Source of the DNA: an uncultured Clostridia bacterium
Lineage (GTDB): Bacteria > Bacillota > Clostridia > Oscillospirales > Ruminococcaceae
Direction: 5' to 3'
Assembly: GCA_937901805.1 (NCBI GenBank)
Contig: CALDJI010000060.1
Span: 1 to 6,160, forward strand
DNA length: 6,160 nt
The notes beneath the pieces were generated by a model. It ran no database searches and was not told the origin of the DNA. It was given only the letters and a program-made list of their open reading frames with translations. Below, piece after piece: positions 1 through 6,149 of this stretch. A program made the position numbers and the translations under genes. The number at the start of each line of letters is the position of its first letter. Within the stretch, counting starts at the first letter, position 1.

Positions 1-2
1 AG

Positions 3-530
3 AGCGGGCGTATTACGAAAAGGATGGTAAACAGTGCAGTCAGCTGGCTTTATCTGTCCCATCAGATTGGATATGCAGGAAAAAGCGTGGACTGTAATTA
101 TCTGGATATTGTGCAGGACTGTCGGTATTATTTCTGTGATTGCGGGGTGGCAAACTGTTTTTTAAAAGAAACAGGAGCACCGCGGGAAACGGTAGAAGGC
201 TGTCTGTGTGAAAACTTTGCATATCTGGAACTGGTGCGCAGAATCAGAAACGGGGAGATCGCAGGAAGGACGCCGTGGTTTGGGACAGATGAGGAAAGCA
301 GCGGGGAACTGGATTTCTTTGTGCGCAGTCTGGTCGATTATAAAAATTACGGGCTGGAAATTAAGCGCGGGAATGAGGTCGCACGCACGGCAAACCGGCT
401 TCTGGAAAAGGGCAGGCTGGATTATGTTTACAGTTTGAAAAATACGTATGGAGGGATAGAGGGCAGCAAGAGGGCGGTCCCGCTGTATCTGGCAGGAAGA
501 ATTCCATTTTCTCTTGGCACCAAAAAGTAA
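3..530 (+). CDS. C-terminal part of an AAA-type ATPase with DUF4143-like domain (5' end outside window)
   Basis: The reading frame is open to the left edge, with no stop before the ATG at 24, so the visible protein is the tail of a longer gene; the ATG at 24 is probably internal. The pattern resembles the C-terminal half of bacterial 'ATP-binding protein / DUF4143' proteins. It has a helical WLYLS segment, then RYYFCDCGVAN (the usual 'FxDxG' stretch), then a CENFAYLEL segment matching the family's 'ENFVYxEL' helix. A G-E-L-D strand (about 306-314) is followed by L-E-I-K-R (about 354-368). This D...E-x-K arrangement resembles the PD-(D/E)xK-like fold I associate with the DUF4143 C-terminus. 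The N-terminal P-loop domain would lie upstream and cannot be checked. The cellular role of these proteins is poorly defined, and nothing here ties it to the recombinases: a terminator separates them. Family assignment is from motif memory only. Confidence 0.7.
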   Translation, partial: SGRITKRMVNSAVSWLYLSHQIGYAGKSVDCNYLDIVQDCRYYFCDCGVANCFLKETGAPRETVEGCLCENFAYLELVRRIRNGEIAGRTPWFGTDEESSGELDFFVRSLVDYKNYGLEIKRGNEVARTANRLLEKGRLDYVYSLKNTYGGIEGSKRAVPLYLAGRIPFSLGTKK

Positions 531-558
531 GGCTTTAAAAAACAGGATGATTGCGTTT

Positions 559-593
559 AGAACCATGGATGAAAAATCTGTGGTTCTTTTTTT
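559..593 (+). terminator. Intrinsic (Rho-independent) terminator after the ATPase gene
   Basis: AGAACCATGGAT (559-570) pairs with ATCTGTGGTTCT (576-587) to form a 12-bp stem containing two adjacent G-T wobbles, around a GAAAA loop (571-575). A run of six T (588-593) follows directly. It lies 28 nt after the ATPase stop codon and points the same way, so it should end that transcript and isolate the downstream small gene and recombinases in a separate unit. Confidence 0.88.
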
Positions 594-618
594 GTCCTAA
601 TACTGTCCTGTTTAAAAT
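592..618 (+). promoter_or_regulatory. Weak sigma-A-type promoter candidate for the small gene/recombinase unit
   Basis: TTGTCC (592-597) could act as a -35 box (4 of 6 to TTGACA) and TAAAAT (613-618) as a -10 box (5 of 6 to TATAAT). The spacer is only 15 nt, shorter than the preferred 17, and the -35 overlaps the T-run of the preceding terminator. A promoter is expected between the terminator and the TTG start at 745, and this is the best pair I found by eye, but it is far from certain. Confidence 0.2.
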
Positions 619-656
619 AAGCGGGAATGGGGACGGTATCCTAGATTAAAACAGGA
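606..656. repeat. Spaced imperfect inverted repeat in the intergenic region
   Basis: TCCTGTTTAAA (606-616) and TTAAAACAGGA (646-656) are reverse complements at 10 of 11 positions, separated by 29 nt with little internal symmetry. The roughly 51-bp span with symmetric outer arms is compatible in size with a large-serine-recombinase attachment site or a dimeric regulator's operator. The AAACAGGA word also occurs in nearby coding sequence (169-176), so part of the match may be compositional chance. Confidence 0.3.
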
Positions 657-705
657 AGCAGTGTTATTTGGGAATAGGACAAGCGGAAGGAAGAATACAT
701 TTATC

Positions 706-728
706 GTACATCATGCTTTGTGATGTGC
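706..728 (+). promoter_or_regulatory. Small hairpin / operator-like inverted repeat just before the small gene's ribosome binding site
   Basis: GTACATCA (706-713) faces TGATGTGC (721-728), giving eight pairs including one G-T wobble around a 7-nt loop (714-720). It ends 4 nt before the AGGGG ribosome binding site (733-737) of the TTG-initiated gene. As RNA it could modulate ribosome access, and as DNA it could be a short operator. No T-run follows, so it is not a terminator. Confidence 0.3.
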
Positions 729-732
729 AGAA

Positions 733-747
733 AGGGGAAGGACATTG
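733..747 (+). promoter_or_regulatory. Ribosome binding site that fixes a TTG start
   Basis: AGGGG (733-737) is followed by 7 nt and then TTG (745-747). An in-frame TGA stop lies upstream at 721-723 and no ATG or GTG lies between, so translation of the N-terminus must use this TTG or begin at an internal codon. Confidence 0.6.
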
Positions 748-1014
748 AGACTGGAAAAAGAAAAGCTGGAGGAAATGGCAGCTGTGGATGTAAGGACGGT
801 AGATATTTCCACACTGACGGATTTAAGGGATATAAAAATTGATACGTCGCTGCCTGTAAGAAAAAAGCTGGAAGCGTTTGCCAGACAGACAAACAATATT
901 TATGTGAACAGAATTGGGGACTATGTCGTAAAGGTTAAATTCCAGAAAGACGGGGACAGCATAGATGATAAAATGGAAGAATATCTCAACAGGTTATCCA
1001 AAGTCCATCTTTAA
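745..1014 (+). CDS. Small DUF6870-like protein, 89 aa
   Basis: The 89-residue product has no signal peptide, no membrane segment and no Cys. It carries the pattern E-E-M-A-x-V-D-x-R-T-V-D near the N-terminus, then L-x-D-I/L-x-x-I-x-I-D-T-x-L-P-x-x-x-K-L around residues 25-45, a central Y-V-x-R-I-G-D-Y-V-V-K-V-K-F stretch (about 52-67) and a charged C-terminal helix. I recognise this as resembling DUF6870, small uncharacterised proteins found in Clostridia mobile elements beside serine recombinases; the match is from memory. The TTG start is supported by an AGGGG ribosome binding site 7 nt upstream. It lies 148 nt before the first recombinase on the same strand with no terminator between, so co-transcription is likely. 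Acidic and basic residues are about balanced. Its function is unknown; roles as a recombination directionality factor or regulator are guesses from position and size. Confidence 0.75.
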   Translation: MRLEKEKLEEMAAVDVRTVDISTLTDLRDIKIDTSLPVRKKLEAFARQTNNIYVNRIGDYVVKVKFQKDGDSIDDKMEEYLNRLSKVHL

Positions 1015-1061
1015 GGTGCCAATATCCGGAATACCAACATTCAGGATTGAAATATTGTAAG

Positions 1062-1108
1062 ATCAGTGTTAACCTAATATCAGGACAAATCAGTGAAACT
1101 CCTGATTT
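1062..1108 (+). promoter_or_regulatory. Leader with repeated ATCAG words and two mutually exclusive hairpins upstream of recombinase 1
   Basis: ATCAG occurs at 1062, 1079 and 1089, and its complement CTGAT at 1102-1106. Two 7-bp stems compete for the same 3' arm: ATCAGGA (1079-1085) with TCCTGAT (1100-1106), or AAATCAG (1087-1093) with CTGATTT (1102-1108). The latter has an 8-nt loop. Only four T follow (1106-1109), too few for a convincing terminator. The site could be an attenuator, an operator or a recombinase recognition site; none is demonstrated. Confidence 0.3.
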
Positions 1109-1150
1109 TATGGAAAGGAAAAGTCTTTGGCTTCCCCTAACAAAAAAGTC

Positions 1151-1165
1151 AGGAGCGATAATATG
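1151..1165 (+). promoter_or_regulatory. Ribosome binding site deciding the start of recombinase 1
   Basis: AGGAG (1151-1155) stands 7 nt before ATG (1163-1165). An alternative in-frame TTG at 1127 has a GGAAAGG (1112-1118) 8 nt upstream and would add 12 residues. The canonical spacing plus ATG favours 1163. Confidence 0.7.
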
Positions 1166-2848
1166 AAAGAAAAATCTAAATTCTTTGTTGCCATGTATCT
1201 GCGCCTTTCCAGAGACGATGCTGTGAAAACAGAGTACGAGGAAGAAAAAGGCGGGGATGGCAGATCGAAAGCCGAAAGCAACAGCATAGGAAGTCAGAGA
1301 GGGTTAATCCGCGCTTTTTTAAATGAACAGCCGGATATGGAGCTTTATGACAGCTATGTAGATGATGGCTTTTCAGGCAGTAATTACGACAGACCAGAAT
1401 TTAAAAGAATGATGGAAGACATTGAAGCGGGCAGGGTAAACTGTGTGGTTGTAAAAGACCTGTCCCGCTTTGGGCGTGACTACATCGAGACCGGGAGGTA
1501 TCTGGAAAAGATATTCCCGGCTCTTGGTGTGCGTTTTATTGCGTTGACAGACCATTACGACAGCAAATCTGCGGATGCCGGGGAAAGCCAGATCGTACTT
1601 CCGGTAAAGAATTTTATCAACGATTCCTATTGCAGGGATATTTCAATCAAAGTAAGAAGCCAGCTGGCAGTAAAAAGAAAAGCAGGGGAATGTCTGGCTC
1701 CGTTTGCGGTATATGGTTACCGGAAGTCGCCGGAGGATAAGAACAAACTGGTAGTGGATGAGTATGCGGCGGAAGTGGTAAGGGGGATATTTTACTGGAA
1801 AATTGAGGGAATGGCAGTATCTGCCATAGCAGAGAAGCTGAATGAAATGCATATCCTGTCCCCGAGGGAATACAAACGGTTCACAGGGCTGAATTATCGC
1901 GGAGGATTTAGAGGAAATGCAGGTTCACAGTGGAGCAGTGTGGCTGTAAAACGTATTTTGACAAATGAAGTATATCTGGGGCATCTGCTGCAGGGAAAGA
2001 CGGAGAAGATCAATTACAAGATAAAAAAAAGCGTAAAGAAACCGAAAGAAGAATGGATCCGCGTGGAAAATGTCCATGAACCGATTATCTCGGAGAGTGA
2101 TTTTAAAGTGGTACAAAACCTTCTTAAAACGGATGGCAGGATAAGCCCGGAGAGTAAAAAAGTAAATCCGTTCATGGGACTCTTATTTTGCGGAGACTGT
2201 AGGGAGCCAATGGTGCGGAGACGGGTCCGATATAAAGAATCGGATAAGCTGTATTACATCTGTTCTACAAAAAATCGTGGAGAGGGCTGCAGCCGGCATA
2301 GTATCGAAGAAAAAACATTAAATAGCCTGGTTGAAGTTGCAGTGCGAAGATATGCGAATGATTTTCTGGAACAACAGCGGTTATTTGAGCAGGCCAAAGA
2401 AAAACAGGTAGATATGGAGGCGGTTGCAGGCTGTCAGAAAGAGCTGGTTCATTTAAAACAGGAACAGGAGAAGTACTACGGGCTTTGCGCGGGACTTTAC
2501 GCTGATCTGGGAAAAGGAATTGTAACAAAGGAAGAGTATAAGCGGTTGAATGCTGAATTTCAAAGAAAGGCAGAGGAGTATGGAAAAGCATATGGGGAAC
2601 GTAAGAAGCTGATCAGTAAGATGATCCAAAGTGGGACCATAAGCGATCTGAAGCTGGAAGAATTCCGGAATTGTGCAGAGCTTGCAGAGATCGACCGGCA
2701 TACGCTGACAAATCTGGTAAAGCGGATTTATGTATATGAAAATAAAAGGATTGAGATCGAATTTTATTTTCAGGATGAATATCAGATCATGAGGGAATGC
2801 GTCCTGGCGCTTTCCGATTCCCCAAAAGATGGAGAAAGGAGTGCGTGA
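1163..2848 (+). CDS. Large serine recombinase 1 (TndX/TnpX-type), 561 aa
   Basis: Predicted to perform site-specific integration or excision by cutting both DNA strands through a phosphoserine link, as known for large serine recombinases. The N-terminal catalytic domain (about 7-150) has Y12-L-R14-L-S16 with the nucleophile Ser16, then E-S-N-S-I-G-S-Q45, D-G-F-S-G with R77, and D-L-S-R102-F-G-R105, which align with gamma-delta resolvase Ser10, Gln19, Arg45, Arg68 and Arg71. An acidic/Gly-rich insert (about 20-37) sits between Ser16 and Q45. The recombinase domain runs from about 184 (Y-G-Y-R) to 323. A zinc ribbon has C343, C346, C367 and C376. A coiled-coil region spans about 413-490, and the C-terminus carries the L-V-K-R-I-Y-V-Y strand motif. 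Length is close to TndX. The start is ATG at 1163 with AGGAG; TTG at 1127 is the alternative. Gene 2 begins 2 nt after the stop. All expected catalytic residues are present, so it looks active. Its target site cannot be inferred. Confidence 0.95.
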   Translation: MKEKSKFFVAMYLRLSRDDAVKTEYEEEKGGDGRSKAESNSIGSQRGLIRAFLNEQPDMELYDSYVDDGFSGSNYDRPEFKRMMEDIEAGRVNCVVVKDLSRFGRDYIETGRYLEKIFPALGVRFIALTDHYDSKSADAGESQIVLPVKNFINDSYCRDISIKVRSQLAVKRKAGECLAPFAVYGYRKSPEDKNKLVVDEYAAEVVRGIFYWKIEGMAVSAIAEKLNEMHILSPREYKRFTGLNYRGGFRGNAGSQWSSVAVKRILTNEVYLGHLLQGKTEKINYKIKKSVKKPKEEWIRVENVHEPIISESDFKVVQNLLKTDGRISPESKKVNPFMGLLFCGDCREPMVRRRVRYKESDKLYYICSTKNRGEGCSRHSIEEKTLNSLVEVAVRRYANDFLEQQRLFEQAKEKQVDMEAVAGCQKELVHLKQEQEKYYGLCAGLYADLGKGIVTKEEYKRLNAEFQRKAEEYGKAYGERKKLISKMIQSGTISDLKLEEFRNCAELAEIDRHTLTNLVKRIYVYENKRIEIEFYFQDEYQIMRECVLALSDSPKDGERSA

Positions 2849-2853
2849 AGATG
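2835..2853 (+). promoter_or_regulatory. Ribosome binding site of recombinase 2, inside the end of recombinase 1
   Basis: AAAGGAG (2835-2841) lies within the last codons of gene 1 and 9 nt before ATG (2851-2853). A more upstream in-frame ATG at 2797 lacks a comparable site and would lengthen the overlap. GTG at 2845 is only 3 nt from the AAAGGAG. ATG 2851 is therefore the preferred start. Confidence 0.75.
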
Positions 2854-4569
2854 GGGCGGGTATCGAAAAGAAAAAATGCGGGAAACATGCAGGTGAAATC
2901 GTCGGGAAATTCTAAGAACCAGAGCGGTAAGGTATATAAAGCAGGGATCTATGCGAGACTTTCAGCTGACATCGATGACAGAAAGAATGAATCAATAGAT
3001 GTACAGATTGAAATTGCCAGAAAATTCATAGAGGAATGGAATAAAAAACATCCAGACAAAATAGAAGAGGCGGGTTGTTATACCGATCTGGGAAAAACAG
3101 GGACAAATTTTAATCGGGATGAATTCCAGCTTCTGATGCAGGATATCCGGATGGGGGATATTGACTGCGTTATTGTAAAAGACCTGTCGAGATTTTGCAG
3201 AAATTATCTGGAAGCAGGGAACTATATTGAGAAGATATTCCCGTTTCTTGGCGTCCGGTTTATATCAGTATCTGACGGTTTTGATACCGGAGCGGATGGA
3301 AATGGGACAAAGCAGATGATGTTTGAAATCAAGAATCTGATCAATGATATGTATGCAAAGGATTTTTCGAAAAAAGCAAAAATATCCCATGACCAGAGAA
3401 GGAAAGAAGGCTCCTATGTGGGGGGCCCTGCGCCATACGGCTATAAAGCCGTATGGGACGGCAAGATACGGAGATTGGTCCCGGATGAAGACACAGCTGC
3501 GATTGTCCGATATATTTATGAGAAATTTATTGAGACAGAAACTTATACCGCAGTTGCAGATGAGCTGAATCTCCAAAGAATCAATCCGCCGTCTGTTTAT
3601 CAAAAGACTGGAAATATTTATTTTCAAAAGGGAAACGGTTTTAAAGGCTGGGATAAAAGCGCTGTAGAGCGAATTATCAGGAGCGGGACATATTCGGGAA
3701 AGCTGATACAGGGAAAAAGTATGCTGACAGCAAGGGATGAAAGCACCCGCATTTATAAACCGGAAGAGGAGTGGATTGTTAAGGAAAATGTTCATGAAGC
3801 ATTGATCCTGCCGGAAATAGCGGAAGAGGCAGCAAGGATCCGAATGAAATATAAGGAGCGGGTAAAGCAGCATCAGCATCCAAGCAGGGAATGCCCGATT
3901 GAAGAAAATATATTTGACAAGGTGTTGTATTGCGGCATATGTGGGCGGAAGATGACAAGACATAGTTATGTGAAATGTTATGCAGACGGAAGTAAGGGGC
4001 GTTTGGAAGTGTATTTTTGCGGGAACAGCAAAACGACCAAAAATGATTACAGCCATTCCTCTAACCGTATTACAAGGATTGTATTAAAGGATATTCTTTT
4101 TAAGGTTTTTGAAAAGGAAATTGCAGCTGGTCTGGGGAATAGGAAAAAATATGTGAGCCAGGCAGAAGAAGTGATTCGCGAACAAAAGCTGGAGCTGAAT
4201 CGGAAGATTCAATTTGTGACGCAGGCAAAGGCGTGTTTGGCAGAGGAGGAAAGCGGAAAGTATATGGCGTATTACACAAAAAAAATATCAGGAGAAGATT
4301 ATGCAGCATATAGGGAAGGAAAGGAGAAGCGGGAAAGAGAACTGGAACAACAAGAGGAAAGTTTAAGGAAACAGAAAGAAAATCTTGAACAGAAAGGAAA
4401 AAATTACTTAAAAGCAGTCAGGGCATGGGTAAAATGGAAGGATGAAAAAATATTTACGAAAGATTTGATAGAGGCATTGGTAGAAAAGATTTATATATAT
4501 CCTGAAAAAAGGGTGGAGGTAATATTTGCGTGCAGGGATATTTTTGAAAGTGGGGAAATGATATGGTAA
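2851..4569 (+). CDS. Large serine recombinase 2 (divergent member of the trio), 572 aa
   Basis: A second complete large serine recombinase. A basic, Lys/Asn/Ser-rich tail (about 1-28) precedes the catalytic domain, where Y34-A-R36-L-S38 supplies the nucleophile Ser38. Next come E-S-I-D-V-Q52, N-R89-D-E-F and D-L-S-R114-F-C-R117. The recombinase domain starts at P195-Y-G-Y and runs to about 340. The zinc ribbon is atypical: C361-G-I-C364 and C390 are present, but the fourth ligand position reads D-Y-S-H (Y400, H402) instead of Cys, so His may substitute or the finger may be weakened. A long Glu/Lys/Gln coiled coil spans about 433-530, followed by L-V-E-K-I-Y-I-Y near the C-terminus. It differs from genes 1 and 3 by the Y-A-R-L-S and E-S-I-D-V-Q wording and by S-D-G-F-D-T in place of the D-H-Y-D-S motif. 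It starts 2 nt after gene 1 with its own strong ribosome binding site, and its last 7 nt overlap gene 3. Partner or target specificity is unknown. Confidence 0.94.
   Translation: MGRVSKRKNAGNMQVKSSGNSKNQSGKVYKAGIYARLSADIDDRKNESIDVQIEIARKFIEEWNKKHPDKIEEAGCYTDLGKTGTNFNRDEFQLLMQDIRMGDIDCVIVKDLSRFCRNYLEAGNYIEKIFPFLGVRFISVSDGFDTGADGNGTKQMMFEIKNLINDMYAKDFSKKAKISHDQRRKEGSYVGGPAPYGYKAVWDGKIRRLVPDEDTAAIVRYIYEKFIETETYTAVADELNLQRINPPSVYQKTGNIYFQKGNGFKGWDKSAVERIIRSGTYSGKLIQGKSMLTARDESTRIYKPEEEWIVKENVHEALILPEIAEEAARIRMKYKERVKQHQHPSRECPIEENIFDKVLYCGICGRKMTRHSYVKCYADGSKGRLEVYFCGNSKTTKNDYSHSSNRITRIVLKDILFKVFEKEIAAGLGNRKKYVSQAEEVIREQKLELNRKIQFVTQAKACLAEEESGKYMAYYTKKISGEDYAAYREGKEKRERELEQQEESLRKQKENLEQKGKNYLKAVRAWVKWKDEKIFTKDLIEALVEKIYIYPEKRVEVIFACRDIFESGEMIW
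3433..3456. repeat. Perfect GC-rich palindromic hairpin inside recombinase 2
   Basis: CCATACGGCT (3433-3442) and AGCCGTATGG (3447-3456) form a perfect 10-bp stem around an ATAA loop. It falls on the codons for the P-Y-G-Y-K segment at the junction of the catalytic and recombinase domains (residues 195-202). No T-run follows. It may be a coincidence of coding constraint, a pause or folding element in the mRNA, or a binding site. Confidence 0.6.
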
Positions 4570-6149
4570 AAGAAGGAAAAATAACTGCCATATATCTTCG
4601 CCTTTCTCTGGAGGACGCCAGATGGGAAGAAAAGATTTCGGAAGGAGATAGGGAAAGCAACAGTATTTCAAATCAGCGGAAGATGTTATTGGATTATATC
4701 AGTCAGGATCAAGAGTTAAAAAGACAGAGGATAGAAGAGTTTTGCGATGATGGCTTTTCGGGTACAAATATGGATAGGCCCGGAATGCAGGAAATGTTAA
4801 AGATGGTCAGGCAGGGAAAGATTGGATGTATCCTTGTAAAAGATTTGTCACGGTTTGCAAGAAATTATATCGAACTGGGAGATTATCTCAACCAGATTTT
4901 TCCGTTTATGGGAGTGCGTTTTATTTCCCTAAATGACCATTATGACAGCAGCAGGCAGGAGGGGAATATTCCGGCGATCGATACCGCTTTCCAAACGCTG
5001 GTCTACGACCTTTATAGTAAGGATTTATCCGTCAAAATAAAGTCTGCCTTCCAAAATAAATGTGAGAGAGGAGAATGTGTATTTGGACAAGTACCATTGG
5101 GATATGTAAAGAGCAAAACTGAGAAAAATAAGGTATTGGTCCATGAAAAAGAAGCGGAGGTTGTAAGACATATTTTTGCACTGGCGGAAACAGGGATGAG
5201 CAGTACGCAGATTGCAAAGAAATTGATTGCTGAAAAAATACCGACGACTACACAGATGCGTTACCCGGAAAGAAAAATGGCAAGGGAGAATCATACATGG
5301 AGTCCGGGCGCTGTAAGGGGAATTCTAAATAACCGCTTCTATCTTGGGGAAATGACTTATGGAAAACGTACACGCAAAGCAGTGGGGAGCCGGCAAGCAA
5401 TTTATTTACCAAAAGAAATGTGGAAGGTAATCCCAAACCATCATGAACCGTTGATTTCCAAGGAAGTTTATGAAAAGGTATCATCCTTTCGCCCGGGACA
5501 GTCTACAAAAAGAAAGAGAGAAAAACATCCGTTGACGGGGAAAATATATTGCGGGGGATGTGGATATGCGGTCGTTTATTCACCACAAAAAAAGAAAAGC
5601 AAGATAGCTCCTCATTTTTGGTGCACAAAGCACTCTGTGCTCCAGATTCCAGACTGCTGTACTTGTTTTAGAGCTGATATTTTGGAGGAAATCGTGTTAG
5701 CAGAACTTTATAAAGAACTGATGCATCACGGAGACTTGCTGAGCCAGAGTGAAAGCCTTCAGAATTTCCAGAAAAAAGAATTGAAAAGATGGGAACAGGT
5801 ATTAAAAGATTGCAGGGAAAAATACAGGGAGTTGAATTCAAAGAGAAATGCTTTGTATGAACGGTATGCGGAAAAACTGATTGGGCCAGAATCCTATCGC
5901 AGTTATGTGGATAAGATTGATTTGCAGATGCAGGAAATATCAACTACTATGAAAGAGGCAGAAGAGGCTGTTGGCAGGATTAAGGAGGAATATGCTCAGC
6001 CGAAGATGGATATGAAAGAGATTATCCGATTTTCAAAAATGGAAAAGCTGACACAGGAAATGGTGGATATATTTATCAAAAGGGTTACAGTGTACCGGGA
6101 TAAAAGAGTGGAGATTGAGTGGAACTATACATGGGGAGAAAATCTGTGA
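4563..6149 (+). CDS. Large serine recombinase 3 (TndX/TnpX-type), 528 aa
   Basis: The third complete large serine recombinase and the shortest. The catalytic domain has Y11-L-R13-L-S15 with nucleophile Ser15, E-S-N-S-I-S-N-Q38, D-R72-P-G-M and D-L-S-R97-F-A-R100, followed by R-F-I-S-L-N-D-H-Y-D-S as in gene 1. The recombinase domain begins near L179-G-Y (a Leu where the usual motif has Tyr) and continues to about 310. The zinc ribbon has C330, C333, C354 and a C365-C366-T-C368 cluster, giving more than enough ligands. A coiled coil spans about 404-475, and the tail contains I-K-R-V-T-V-Y and I-E-W. The start ATG (4563) overlaps the gene 2 stop (4567-4569) by 7 nt in a different frame, with a modest GGGG (4552-4555) 7 nt upstream, which suggests translational coupling to gene 2. 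It resembles gene 1 more than gene 2 at these motifs. The stop lies 11 nt before the window end, so no terminator or attachment site after it can be judged. Confidence 0.95.
   Translation: MVKEGKITAIYLRLSLEDARWEEKISEGDRESNSISNQRKMLLDYISQDQELKRQRIEEFCDDGFSGTNMDRPGMQEMLKMVRQGKIGCILVKDLSRFARNYIELGDYLNQIFPFMGVRFISLNDHYDSSRQEGNIPAIDTAFQTLVYDLYSKDLSVKIKSAFQNKCERGECVFGQVPLGYVKSKTEKNKVLVHEKEAEVVRHIFALAETGMSSTQIAKKLIAEKIPTTTQMRYPERKMARENHTWSPGAVRGILNNRFYLGEMTYGKRTRKAVGSRQAIYLPKEMWKVIPNHHEPLISKEVYEKVSSFRPGQSTKRKREKHPLTGKIYCGGCGYAVVYSPQKKKSKIAPHFWCTKHSVLQIPDCCTCFRADILEEIVLAELYKELMHHGDLLSQSESLQNFQKKELKRWEQVLKDCREKYRELNSKRNALYERYAEKLIGPESYRSYVDKIDLQMQEISTTMKEAEEAVGRIKEEYAQPKMDMKEIIRFSKMEKLTQEMVDIFIKRVTVYRDKRVEIEWNYTWGENL

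Noticed and set aside
162..566. 134-codon minus-strand open frame across the ATPase end and the terminator
   Set aside because: It is antisense to a recognisable coding frame and crosses the terminator, with no domain in the product.
540..656. AAACAGGA repeated at 540-547 and 649-656 plus inverted at 606-613, as a possible direct-repeat array
   Set aside because: The same word occurs in coding sequence at 169-176 and similar words occur elsewhere, so it fits the purine-rich composition. Only the spaced inverted pair is kept, at low confidence.
1020..1057. CAATAT/ATATTG inverted pair after the small gene as a terminator
   Set aside because: Six pairs of AT-rich sequence with a long loop and no T-run cannot act as an intrinsic terminator.
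1127..1162. Longer TTG-initiated form of recombinase 1
   Set aside because: A GGAAAGG site makes it possible, but ATG at 1163 with AGGAG at 7 nt is better and the extra 12 residues carry no recombinase motif. Kept only as an alternative start.
2797..2850. Upstream ATG extension of recombinase 2 overlapping gene 1
   Set aside because: The 18 added residues are encoded inside gene 1 and lack a good ribosome site, whereas ATG 2851 has AAAGGAG at 9 nt.
3265..4056. 263-codon open frame on the minus strand
   Set aside because: It lies entirely within recombinase 2, its Cys/Phe/Pro-rich product has no recognisable domain, and it mirrors the strongly conserved opposite strand. It is a shadow frame.
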